DNA of 64,000 bases from Cyanidiococcus yangmingshanensis (Eukaryota; Rhodophyta; Bangiophyceae; Cyanidiales; Cyanidiaceae), in the NCBI GenBank assembly GCA_013995675.1, contig VWRR01000008.1, positions 496,001 to 560,000 on the forward strand. The letters run 5' to 3'. Below are positions 1 through 9,203 of the stretch, one piece after another. The notes beneath the pieces were generated by a model. That model was not told the DNA's origin, made no database searches, and saw only the letters and a program-made list of their open reading frames with translations. Each line of letters starts with the position of its first letter. Within the stretch, counting starts at the first letter, position 1. Made by a program: the position numbers and the translations under genes.

Positions 1-600
1 AGGGGAATGAGTTCGAAGAATCTGGCTGTGTGGTGTCACAAGCGAGGAAATATGAACAAATGTTTGACCGAAACATGTTTTCGGTTCACGGGCCAGAAAG
101 GAAAGAAACCTTTGTTGGAAAGTTTTGAACACTGGAGCACGAGGAATGCATTTAAGTCTGGACGATTTCCAGCGATGTCGTACCGGCTTGACACGAAAAG
201 GATTGTAAACAGAACGTAGTTTGACCTTAGATTGCCTATGGAACGCCAAGCAAAAGAAAAGTGTTCCTCCCTTCCGTGAAGAGGTAGGGAGCCTCTGAAT
301 CAATGCATTAGCCCTCAAGCATCCAGAATTTTTTTATTTAAAGCGCCCTGGTCCTTTGTTACAAAATGGATTTTCTTCGCGCAATATGTGGAGCTTTCGT
401 GGACCAGGCGCCGAATGTGAAATTCATCGAAAAAGCTTCAAAGCTTCAAAGCTTCAAGCAAATCTAACGTTTTCCCGGCGCCTAGCAGCCAGTAAAACGG
501 TACTCACTGTTCTCGGTAGAGTCTCAAAATCACATTCTTTCGCCAGGTTTGTCGGCTTGCGGGTGAAAGAGACTATCTAAGATGTTGCTTGCCTTAAGAG
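1..600. other. Gene-free stretch upstream of NDUFAF5
   Basis: I see no convincing gene here. Short open frames exist but resemble no family and have no neighbours to support them. The only structure noticed is a short tandem repeat of the 8-mer aaagcttc, three units at 432-455 plus a partial unit. The stretch probably holds the promoter and 5' leader of the following methyltransferase gene, but no defined motif was recognised. Confidence 0.4.
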
Positions 601-1665
601 ATGCTCAATCTGCGGAGATTCTACACCTTTGAGCCAAGGAGGCTCGAAAAGATTCGAAAAAGTATAGTTCCGTTTCCGCAATTTCGGAAACCTTCTGATC
701 CCATCACGCCCTTTACTCAACTGTTTTCTCGGAGTGCGAGCCGCTCGCCATTGATCTTCGACCGAGGTCTTAAGCGCTTACAAAGAGAGAGAGCCTCCAA
801 GAGCGCTAGTTTTTCTGCATATGAGTATCTTCGTCAAGAGATAGCTGATCGACTGAGCGAGAGATTGCTGGACTTTCGCCGCTCTTTTCGTCGAGCACTG
901 GATGTCGGTGCCGGTGCCTCTAATATTCGACGTGCGCTCGTTCGAAACAAGCTTGGTTTCGGCCTGGAACTACTTTTTGAAATAGAACTGTCGCAAGCTA
1001 TGCTTGAATATGGTTCAAGGCGTTTGCCCCTCGCGGAAACCCCGTTCCGCACGCTACAAGTTGTGGCAGATGAAGAGAATTTTCTTCCACAATTAGAACT
1101 ATCTGGCGCTCTCAGCGGAGGCCTTTTTGATCTAGCCATATCCTGCATGTCATTGCATTGGGTGAATGATTTGCCTGGAACGCTTGCTCAAATACGAGCT
1201 GCGCTAGAACCTGGAGGCGTATTCTTGGGTGCGATGCTTGGTGGAGAGACGTTGCACGAACTACGGGTCTCGTTGCAGCTTGCTGAAGAGACTATTCTTG
1301 GCGGGGTGGGTGCTCACGTGAGCCCTATGATAGAGTTTCGAGACGCCGCCGGCCTCTTGTCGCAGAGCGGATTCACACTGATAACGATTGACATTGATAC
1401 GATTCTTGTACCGTACCCTGACATGGTTACACTCATGCGACATCTGCAGGGCATGGCGGAGAACAATGCGTTGTCCAGACGTCGTCCATGGTTAAGTCGT
1501 CAAGTTCTAGAGCACGCTGCGGAGATATATCGTGACCAATTCCAACTGTCCAAGTCCCAAATGAAAAGCACTCTGGCATCCTCGAACGAACCGCTCCCGG
1601 AGAACGGAGAGGATTGGATTGGAGCCACTTTCCAAGTCGTCTACATGGTTGGGTGGACACCTTGA
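601..1665 (+). CDS. NDUFAF5: Complex I assembly factor 5 (BioC-like methyltransferase fold)
   Basis: This 354-residue protein has a Rossmann methyltransferase fold of the BioC/NDUFAF5 type. In animals NDUFAF5 hydroxylates an arginine of NDUFS7 during early mitochondrial complex I assembly. The glycine-rich SAM-binding loop is ALDVGAGAS near residue 100, and the family-typical ISCMSLHWVNDLPG follows near residue 180. The downstream GAMLGGETLHELR and the PYPDMVTLMRHLQGMAENNA segments closely match the NDUFAF5 family. The first roughly 75 residues are rich in Arg and Ser and poor in acidic residues, as expected for a mitochondrial presequence. The ATG at 601 is the first in frame. The gene converges on the ceramide synthase gene downstream. 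The family assignment is strong; the hydroxylase activity is transferred from animal orthologues. Confidence 0.9.
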   Translation: MLNLRRFYTFEPRRLEKIRKSIVPFPQFRKPSDPITPFTQLFSRSASRSPLIFDRGLKRLQRERASKSASFSAYEYLRQEIADRLSERLLDFRRSFRRALDVGAGASNIRRALVRNKLGFGLELLFEIELSQAMLEYGSRRLPLAETPFRTLQVVADEENFLPQLELSGALSGGLFDLAISCMSLHWVNDLPGTLAQIRAALEPGGVFLGAMLGGETLHELRVSLQLAEETILGGVGAHVSPMIEFRDAAGLLSQSGFTLITIDIDTILVPYPDMVTLMRHLQGMAENNALSRRRPWLSRQVLEHAAEIYRDQFQLSKSQMKSTLASSNEPLPENGEDWIGATFQVVYMVGWTP

Positions 1666-2338
1666 AGAAGAGCGATAGGCCAGCACTCGTCTGTCTCGAA
1701 AGCTTTGATCAGCAAAGAGCAGGCAACGCTTATTCAGCCAAACTCTCTTCATTTATATTCAAATTCGAGCTTGGACGAGGAAACAGCTTTGCAAGCTGCT
1801 TAGCTTCTTCTTCATAGATGAGAGTGCAAAGAGTGATATGCATCATGACGGACCCATCTTCATCAAATCTATTTAAGCAGAACCGGCTCTAGGCTGTTCA
1901 AGCTGCTTTTGAACCTCAAAAGTCGACAAAGAATGTCTGAAAGATGTCAGCCAGCAAATCTGAAGGTTTTTTTGCGATGAGGGCTTTCCCTAATGGTCGT
2001 ATTCTCATCGTGAGGATTACTGAAATCAGCTTGTAGATAAAATGTCGATGGCTTATGACGACCCTCGTTAGGGAACGGGACTCACATCACGTAAGCTCTG
2101 TTGTTCCCAAGTCAGATTTTGAGGTGTCTCCTCAACGCTCCGCACTTGTCTGTCTCAGCTTCATCACGGATTTTCCTTTCGTTAAGAGCTCATGGAAATG
2201 AATTTTCTGGAACGCAGAAAGTTTGTACAAGAACGGTAGGTTGAGATTTGGCACAGTCTTTTGTGAAAGGATGCTGAAATCGGTTTCGAAAGCATCCTAT
2301 TTGGCAATTCCTTGATTGGAACTTCAGTTTTAGTCAAC
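1666..2338. other. Intergenic between convergent NDUFAF5 and ceramide synthase genes
   Basis: This 670-bp stretch lies between two convergent stop codons. It presumably holds both 3' untranslated regions and polyadenylation signals. No gene, RNA structure or repeat was recognised. Confidence 0.4.
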
Positions 2339-3334
2339 TTACTCGTCCTCATCATCTGAGCGAATGTCACCTTTTGAGTACTTGGCACTTCGCGGGTGAA
2401 GTAATTCGCGTTTCAACATTTTCAAGATAAGTGTGAACCAGAAGCAGTGCAAATACAGGAGAGTGTTCAGGAAAAACGCAAACCCCAAGAGTTGCACAAT
2501 ATAAAATCCCCAATATGCGACCCAGATTCTGTTTGCGAGTGGCTCTCTCGTTACTTCTATCCACGGCTCCGTAGATACGGACAAAATCACTCTCGGAAAA
2601 AGAAACAATCTCGTCACATAGAATACCACGGCAAAACACGCAAAGAGTATCATATTCCAGGGCCATAGACCAAGGTAGTGTACAACTTTCGCAGTGTAAA
2701 GCAGAATGTCTGCCGCATCGTGTAGCATAAGGATTATCAGTCCAAGCCGCATCCATCCCCAGATATACGAGAGAAGTATCAGGGAAATCGTTGCAACATG
2801 GTGCACGATCATCTGCCGAAAGTCTTTCCTCTTCGTGTCGTGAGTTACTAGGAATATAGCACTCGAGATGTAGTAGCACAGTTCAGACAGATAGAACAAC
2901 CGAAACCGTGATGACACTCGGGGATAAAGCTCCCAGAAAGCGCTGATACAGGATCCGTGAAAAAATGACACGCGCCAGTTCTCAGAGCGGTATACAAGCC
3001 AGCCTGAGAGTAGGCTGCAAACGTAAAAGAGCGCGTAAAAGCAGTTCTCAGCCATTTTAGACGCCATTCGGGCAGATTTTTTCCCCCGATCTGTGAAAGT
3101 CACAAATAAAGGCTTCAGAATCAAACTCTCAACTACGTAACGTCCCACCAAGGCACAAGGGAGCAGCAAAGCTACTAGTAATGCGTCTCTACGAAGCTGA
3201 AAGTCTGGATTGTAAGGCTGCCAAGGAATTTCGTCCAGGAGCTTAGCACGCTCATAACGTAGCCTATAAAGAAGCAAGTCTGCTCTTCGAAAAAAGGCTC
3301 TCCTAGAGCCATTCAGAAGTTTGGGAGCAACCAT
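2339..3334 (-). CDS. Ceramide synthase (LAG1/TLC family)
   Basis: This 331-residue polytopic membrane protein belongs to the TLC/LAG1 family, which N-acylates sphingoid bases with acyl-CoA in the ER. The Lag1 motif is visible as QMIVHHVATISLILLSY with the essential His-His pair. A second family signature, IILMLHDAADILLYTAK, follows about 25 residues later. Several hydrophobic segments flank these motifs, and FHGSCISAFWELYP precedes the TLC core, as in other ceramide synthases. The C-terminus ends in charged residues (GDIRSDDEDE), common in this family. An ATG at 3334 is preferred to an in-frame GTG one codon upstream. There is no homeobox domain, so it is of the fungal/plant type rather than the vertebrate CerS2-6 type. 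The left edge of repeat copy 1 lies about 60 bp upstream of the start codon, within its likely promoter. Confidence 0.88.
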   Translation of the reverse strand: MVAPKLLNGSRRAFFRRADLLLYRLRYERAKLLDEIPWQPYNPDFQLRRDALLVALLLPCALVGRYVVESLILKPLFVTFTDRGKKSARMASKMAENCFYALFYVCSLLSGWLVYRSENWRVSFFHGSCISAFWELYPRVSSRFRLFYLSELCYYISSAIFLVTHDTKRKDFRQMIVHHVATISLILLSYIWGWMRLGLIILMLHDAADILLYTAKVVHYLGLWPWNMILFACFAVVFYVTRLFLFPRVILSVSTEPWIEVTREPLANRIWVAYWGFYIVQLLGFAFFLNTLLYLHCFWFTLILKMLKRELLHPRSAKYSKGDIRSDDEDE

Positions 3335-3743
3335 CACCCCACAGCGTTTGCGGAAAGTGGAATATGCTCAGTGGTGCTACGCAAGAAAAGGTTTGGTTTG
3401 ACGCGACGCTATCTCGCGGGGCACACGTCTGACACAGCCCCGCTCCGGATTGGGCGCGATGGAACACAACAGGCCGTGTTTCGCGCGTCATCGACACATA
3501 AGAATCACAAAGTTGCGTCTGTTGTGCTCAGAGTTGACGATGACTAGCAAGCCGCATCGCGTGTGCTGAACATCAAAGGAGGCTTCTCCAAAAAGAAGCA
3601 TATCAGCTTTATCCGATTCCCTGCTTGGTTCTCGATCCCGCGAGTTCTGCGAGGAGCCACGCGCCTGCAAGCGTTCGAGGCGCCCCACTATCTGCAGCTT
3701 TTGTTTGCGCGATATGTTTCGACGCCATCGCGTTCTTTCTTGG

Positions 3744-4023
3744 TCTCGCACTCTGGCATCGAACCTGGTGCCCGGTGGTCTCGCGCTCCAACATTGCACC
3801 TGGTGTCCGGTGGTCTCGCACTCTGGCATCGAACCTGGTGTCCGGTGGTCTCGCACTCTGGCATCGAACCTGGTGTCCGGTGGTCTCGCACTCTGGCATC
3901 GAACCTGGTGTCCGGTGGTCTCGCACTCTGGCATCGAACCTGGTGCCCGGTGGTCTCGCGCTCCAACATTGCACCTGGTGTCCGGTGGTCTCGCACCCCA
4001 ACATTGCACCTGGTGCCCGGTGG
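3744..4023 (+). repeat. 35-bp minisatellite, 8 units
   Basis: Eight head-to-tail 35-bp units starting tctcgc and ending cggtgg are followed by a partial unit. Two main variants exist: one carries ctggcatcgaac in the middle, the other ccaacattgcac. A further c/t difference (gcccgg or gtccgg) marks individual units. The order is A B A A A A B B-like. The last four units match the four units of the second array in order and variant type, so the size difference is a gain or loss of four units. The period of 35 is not a multiple of three. No unit contains a stop codon on either strand, so all six frames stay open. Confidence 0.95.
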
Positions 4024-4353
4024 TCTCGCACGGGAACTGTCGCATGACCCGCTGCTGCCGCGTTCAGGTTTGCCGGAACAGTCTGGAAACGAGCTTTTGA
4101 GCGCTCATAATAAACTCTCTTTGGTTTCCTAGAGGCCTCTCGGATGGACAGCTCTCTGCTGCGTCGGGCAGGGCACAAGTGGGCGACCGGTGCCCTTCCT
4201 ACGTCCTATTGAGGAGTCGGTCTCTCTCTCTAGTGCTTTCCTCACTTCAGCCAGGTTCATCGGAGCTGCCGCGCGTCAGTTTGTTGGAGGCCTTTGGCAT
4301 CTGCCGGTCTGTTGATGCCTCGCTTCCATGGCTTGTATACGCTCCTCGTCTCT

Positions 4354-4455
4354 GTTTCCCGTATGGACTGCCTGCTGGTCGTTGGCACTTGGTTTCTATG
4401 GCTTTTACAAGCTAATCTTGCCACCGTTTCCCGTATGGACTGCCTGCTGGTCGTT
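4354..4455 (+). repeat. 72-bp period internal duplication in repeat copy 1
   Basis: The 30-base word starting gtttcccgtatggactgcct occurs at 4354-4383 and again at 4426-4455, a 72-bp offset (24 codons). The bases before each word are related but diverged (ccatggcttgtatac against ctatggcttttacaa), so this is an older tandem duplication. The same arrangement is preserved in repeat copy 2 at 18167-18268. Confidence 0.85.
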
Positions 4456-4849
4456 CGAGGCTCCGTTTCCGCTCCCCGCAGACGCTGACTCGGACGCATC
4501 AACTGTTTTGCGAGGTTTCTTTCCTGTGCAACGGGTTTGCTGGGCTGCATCGCCTGCAGGAGAGTGTCGAGGTCTTCGTTGCAGGACTAAAATATTGCGA
4601 GATGTTCTAAAATCTGGCCTTAAATCACTCTGCGGCCTCTTGCTTCATCGATAACTACTCCTACTATTGTACTCTCGCATAAATTAAAGAGCGTGACGGC
4701 AATAAAAGAAAGTAACGCAGAACAGCAGCTCAGGGACGATGCAGTCAGATAGCGCGAACGTCTCATGAAATACTCCCTATTGAGTCCCTACTGAAAAACT
4801 CACCGCCAAAAAGCCGTCCGACGCCGAGCAGCAAGTCTTCAATAATATA

Positions 4850-5215
4850 TCACTCTTTCCAGTCTTGCTCGATAAAGCGATAGCAACGGCGAAGACGTTC
4901 GGCTTTGCTCAGCAGGGATTCCACAGAGCGCCAAGTCTCGTCCACAACAAACTCTGCTCGCAATAGTTTTAAGCTTTCTTTATAAGCATTCCCAGCACAG
5001 CTGGCCTGCTCTCGTCGCAGAGGTCGAGCATGCGTGCGTTCAAGTTCTCTTAGTGCCCGATCCACTTCCAGGGCTGGCACTACTTGTGGCGATGAAAACA
5101 CACCAGCGGCTTGACCGCTTAACACAACGTTTCTTAGCTCATCGACTCGAGCTCGAGCCCAGCTATCGACTGAACCCTGAACTTGGGATCGCTCCTCTGA
5201 GATATCCTCAGACAT
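4850..5215 (-). CDS. Small hypothetical protein, helical C-terminus
   Basis: This 121-residue protein starts at a clear ATG, with no family that I can name. It is charged and mostly helix-forming. The C-terminal half contains paired leucines with Arg/Glu/Lys spacing that could form a coiled coil (LLSKAERLRRCYRFIEQDW). Two cysteines (SCAGNAY and RRCYRF) are 42 residues apart, but the spacing is not the twin CX9C of CHCH proteins, so a MICOS-type assignment is only a guess. It lies between repeat copy 1 and RRN3. Length and composition make it a plausible real gene; function unknown. Confidence 0.5.
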   Translation of the reverse strand: MSEDISEERSQVQGSVDSWARARVDELRNVVLSGQAAGVFSSPQVVPALEVDRALRELERTHARPLRREQASCAGNAYKESLKLLRAEFVVDETWRSVESLLSKAERLRRCYRFIEQDWKE

Positions 5216-6411
5216 GAGAAAAAGTCGCTCTCTTCCTCAACGGCCACTGCACGAGCAATTGTATTAATTCATTGACGCCTGAGTGAAGGCCTCGGATTCC
5301 AGAGCTCTGCCGGTGTTTGGGTATCTCCGTTCACAGGGCGAGACTTTTCCCCAGATAACATACGCATCAAGACATTTTAGCTCAATACTTTTATGGGGAA
5401 TAGTATGGCGCCGTTCTCCAGCCTTAATTTGTCGTTGAGGGACCCTTTCTGGCTAGCCCCTGAATCCTTCGAAAACCGCACCTGGTTCTGGCGCTTGTCC
5501 CCCAGATGTCCATCTCTGCATTGCACTGAAAAAACGGCTTGAACCCAGTGTTTTTCTCCAGCCTCGGACATTGGAGAACTGATGCGAAAGCAACATGATC
5601 AACTGGATTTGGCGGCACTCTGGGGTGCCCATATGCTTTCTGTGATGGCTGAGCGCGGCGCTGTTCAGAGCACTTGTTATGTACAATCAGTATAGAGACT
5701 CGCGAATTATGCGTTTTCTAGTAAGCGATCTAAGGCACGAAGAGCATGTTTGCCGAATTCCATGTATCCCGGATGCGGCGCCTTGCTGGGCCCTTGAGGC
5801 ATAGTCTACATTCAGGTTCACGTATGCTGCTCCGAGGCATGCATTTCGAGCTTGCTAAAGAAATCAGCAGATTCATCAACTGGTCCTTACAAGAATCGCC
5901 AGAAAGTTTGCAATATTCTCGCGAAAGCAAGGTGCTGGTTGAATTCGCCTTCTGGTGGTGTATTCGCTAGAATGCTCTATCATTCAACTAATTCATTTTA
6001 TTTCGAGCTCAAAAACAGCCGATGGGGCATTTACTGGAGCGCTTTCCAAGATTCCGATATGCGGTTTTCCGATATGCCTTGTGAATCGCTATCGGATCAA
6101 GAGTGAACTCGCCAAGCGAGCATTCCGAAGTGTTTTTTTTCATCTCAGGGCGTCCCGTACTCTGCATAAATGATCCAGTGGGGAGACCGTGAATCTTTTC
6201 CTACTCCTTTCCTCGCTTCCGAACAACCCAACGCGGAAAGTGTATTCCGAGCTGATGCACGGAAATCTCGTCAGCTGAGGGGGAAACGCACTTGACGTGC
6301 GTGCACGGCACGGGCAGGCGCAACGATCGGCGGATGCCCACCGTCGCCACGGCGCCTGCTTTACAGAGTATTTTTGTTTAGGTAGATAGTAGCCCTGCTG
6401 AGGTGGAATCC
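5216..6411. other. Gene-free stretch upstream of RRN3
   Basis: About 1.2 kb lies between the divergent small gene and RRN3. Short open frames of 60-85 codons on both strands resemble no family. The GC-rich patch around 6280-6350 (acgtgcgtgcacggcacgggc) contains short inverted words but no clear stem-loop or known element. It probably contains the shared upstream regulatory region of the two flanking genes. Confidence 0.35.
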
Positions 6412-8154
6412 ATGTTCTCTTCTAAGATAGAGAGCTCTCCAGTAGAAAATTCTATCGGAGTTGAGACGGCCATCTTGAAAGAAAATCGGCACTCTTTGGA
6501 GAACCGTTTGCTGGCGGATGCAGGTTTAACTACGCATGGGACCTCGGGTGGGCAACGTTTACCGGCCGACGATCGGGAAGCCCTCTTGACTGCACTGAGA
6601 AGCTCGAAAGAGTCAGACTTGGCCCGTTTCCTTGAAGCTCTTACAACAGTCTTGCCACAAATAACTGATGGAACTTGGGATAACGTGATCATCGCCGCCT
6701 TGGCGGAAGGTCACCGCTGCCCTCCGGACAATAAGGTCGCTTTCCAAGCTTTTGTAGTGAACCTCGTACTGCAAAATGTGCAATATCTAGGGCCTGTGAT
6801 CTCGCGTCTTGTTCAAAGCTTCGCTCAAGTCCATGATGATGCGATGAGCACTATACACGAGCCACTACGCTGCATAGTGACATTCATGCCTCGAAGTGAG
6901 GAGCTCTTGCAGTTCTACATAGAGAAGCACTTCCCGCACTCTTCGCGTTCAGATCAGGAATTTGTAATGTATGTGCGCATGGTTCTTGGCTCTCTGAACT
7001 ACGCGAGAGAGTCTATCCATATTATCATATCGCTGTTATTCCGTCGACTTGTGGCCCTTGAGGTTGAGTATCTAACAGCTTCGGAGCATCATCTCGAAGA
7101 GCAGACAGCATTCGGAAAGGATATTCCTTGCCCAGTTTCTGGAGAATCATGCGAAGATTCATCAGTCTTCGATCTGGAATGCTCTGAGAGGAGAGAGCTC
7201 AATGCGCCGCTCCCAGGCGGGGCTCTGGTACCCGCTGAGTTTGCGGAACAATCCGCTGAATCGTTGCGTCGCAAACTGGACATGTCTTTGAATCACATGT
7301 TTTATTTCTGCAAGTCTGCCTGCGCAATAGTTCCCGATTCAACTTTGGATGCGTTATATACTGCGTTTGAAACACATGCGCTTCCTGTAGCGAGAATTCG
7401 ATTCGTCCCTTTTATTATGTTCGTTTATTTGAGCGAGTCTGGTCCCCTTTACGCAGATACCACACTGCGGCGTCTATTGACAGTTCTGGTAGATTCGACC
7501 CGTCCGAAAGCGCTGCGATCTCGAGCCGTGCTTTATGCTGGAGCGCTAGCTGCGTCAAACAGGGCTGTGACTTTTGATGTTGCGCTACAGTGGCTGCGGG
7601 CAATTTCTTCGTGGATGCATAACCAACTGGGGTGCGAATGCCCATCTGAACAAATGGGAGCATTATCTCAGAAGGATTTCGCGGAAGAACCTTTGTATGC
7701 CTCTTTGATAGCTGCATTGTATGTGATTGGCGCTCGTGCTTCACATTTCTTGCGCTCAGATCTCTACCGAGAGCAAGTTCGGTCCATGAGATTAGCTCGA
7801 ATAATGCACTGGATGCCGCATCTCCCAGCCGGTATGCGGCTTGAGCTCATTCAGGCTGCCACTATATTTCCGGAGTTTTGCTTCTTAACGGACCGCTTGG
7901 GAAACTATTGTGAAGACGCGGAAAGTCTCTTCGTTAATGATTGCATACCATTCCGTGAATATGGTCTTCCTGAATCGCAGCAGTTTGTGCGCGCGGCTCG
8001 TCTCCCGGACGAGACTTGGGCGATGCCGGACATGGAATTCCGATTCGATACTTTTCAGGGCATATCGAGAGTATCTCTGTATGGCTCATTGAGTCTCGGC
8101 AGCACGAATGGGTCGAGTTCCAATTTTGGATTAACTCCTCCGACGTCGACCTGA
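6412..8154 (+). CDS. RRN3: RNA polymerase I transcription initiation factor RRN3 (TIF-IA)
   Basis: This 580-residue RRN3-family protein bridges RNA polymerase I and the core factor at rDNA promoters in the nucleolus. The HEAT-like core is recognisable from residue 85 onward. Conserved landmarks include FQAFVVNLVLQNVQYLGPVI, the IEKHFPHSSRS segment (NFPHK-like in other species), RLVALEVEYL, and RSRAVLYAGALAASNRAVTF, equivalent to the conserved RQ-AA-YIASFLARA block. The following WMHNQL matches the family's LVNWLHIYL region. An acidic linker between about residues 235 and 275 corresponds to the usual acidic loop. The ATG at 6412 is three codons inside an upstream GTG and is the likely start. 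The C-terminus is Ser/Thr rich, as expected for a regulated RRN3 tail. Confidence 0.82.
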   Translation: MFSSKIESSPVENSIGVETAILKENRHSLENRLLADAGLTTHGTSGGQRLPADDREALLTALRSSKESDLARFLEALTTVLPQITDGTWDNVIIAALAEGHRCPPDNKVAFQAFVVNLVLQNVQYLGPVISRLVQSFAQVHDDAMSTIHEPLRCIVTFMPRSEELLQFYIEKHFPHSSRSDQEFVMYVRMVLGSLNYARESIHIIISLLFRRLVALEVEYLTASEHHLEEQTAFGKDIPCPVSGESCEDSSVFDLECSERRELNAPLPGGALVPAEFAEQSAESLRRKLDMSLNHMFYFCKSACAIVPDSTLDALYTAFETHALPVARIRFVPFIMFVYLSESGPLYADTTLRRLLTVLVDSTRPKALRSRAVLYAGALAASNRAVTFDVALQWLRAISSWMHNQLGCECPSEQMGALSQKDFAEEPLYASLIAALYVIGARASHFLRSDLYREQVRSMRLARIMHWMPHLPAGMRLELIQAATIFPEFCFLTDRLGNYCEDAESLFVNDCIPFREYGLPESQQFVRAARLPDETWAMPDMEFRFDTFQGISRVSLYGSLSLGSTNGSSSNFGLTPPTST

Positions 8155-9203
8155 TTCTCTGTCGCTTAAACCTCAGCACGTCTGTGTTCTTTTCAGGCTT
8201 ATAACTCAGAATTACCGAGATTGTGTGCGCATGAAGCATCCTCTGGGAGAATATTATGGACTGCCGCGTAGCGGAGGAAAGGCGATGGATGCGAAACCTG
8301 CCGCGCCCGTACTCTTTCGCAAACTTTCTGTGAAACTCGCCTGGAACGTGCCCCCGTATGAATCCACCGTATTTTACGTGACGAGAAACATCGTTCAAAC
8401 CGCATGGTGCAATGTGCTTGAAAGGATCGGGGAAATCTTCTAAAGTCGGATAAAACAGCTGAACTCGATGGTTTTCTTTTCGGTGTATGCTTTTGGGTCT
8501 CGTTCTGCTACGCTTCTCGGAGGAGCAAAAAAATATCCGGTTAGACGCACCTGTTTCGAGAAAGCTTTGCCGTGCAAACACCAAAATTCGAGGACAAGCT
8601 TAGTAAAGGATGAAAACTCTGGGAAATTTTCAAGCTTTTATGGAGTGATTGCGACAATAGAACCTAAGAGAAGCCTGTAGAGGCGGAAATTTTCCGTTAA
8701 ATACAGCATTAGTTCGTTGCGCTCGAATGATAGAGCGGTTCTTCGTCTTGAAGAATCAAACAGGATTCGACCGTTGCGAGAAGCGAGATCGATCTCCTCT
8801 GAGAAGGCTTGAAATTTCTTGCAAAAAGTATGTTTGCGTAGTCCTATGGTCTGGTGATCTGCAACGCATGACAGTCCCGTAGTCTCTCTACATTGGTTCC
8901 TAAACGACAATAGATACAAAACGCTCTTTTTCCAAGTGTCCTCGCCCCTCATAGAGAAGCGTTTTCAGAACTCAAAGAGTAAAGAATCCTCTGGGTCGGT
9001 TCAGGCTTGAGTGGCAAATAAGAGTCGCTAGATGTAGTCACGCCTCCGACATTTGTGGAACGCTACGCACGATGTCCGTTAGCGAATGGCTACCAGCCTG
9101 TGCGCAAAACTATCTGCTTCCAAATTGTGCTTCCGACATGCTCGGGATGAACATCAGGTTTCCGGTTGCGTTCTGCGCTCCAGCGTTCTACTGAGTTTCT
9201 GAA
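8155..9203. other. Intergenic between RRN3 and the HECT ligase
   Basis: This stretch of about 1.05 kb lies between two genes on the same strand. Short open frames on both strands have no recognisable family. I find no tRNA-like cloverleaf or repeat. The last few hundred bases presumably hold the promoter of the HECT ligase. Confidence 0.35.

Larger units (their letters stand above)
3395..4584 (+). repeat. Dispersed direct repeat, copy 1 (about 1.19 kb)
   Basis: This segment recurs at 17348-18397 in the same orientation. The two alignable ends match exactly in spacing except for 140 bp, which is four 35-bp minisatellite units. I count about eight substitutions in the first 100 bases, none seen in the next 250, and about five in the 561 bases right of the array. 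Identity is thus highest in the centre and drops at the left edge. Both copies stop abruptly after cttcgttgcag. I see no terminal inverted repeats, target-site duplication or transposase, so the mode of duplication is unclear. The element carries the 35-bp array (3744-4023) and an internal 72-bp duplication. Open frames across it are long, but they reflect absence of stops in the repeat and cannot be called genes. Confidence 0.9.

Noticed and set aside
3488-4178. Long overlapping reading frames on both strands across the 35-bp array, up to 189 codons
   Set aside because: They exist because the 35-bp unit contains no stop codons in any frame. All six frames are open and the deduced peptides are simple rotations of one repeat, with no independent support for a gene.
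8750-8800. aggattcgaccgt, resembling a reverse-strand tRNA T-arm
   Set aside because: No matching acceptor or anticodon stem is found at the required spacing.
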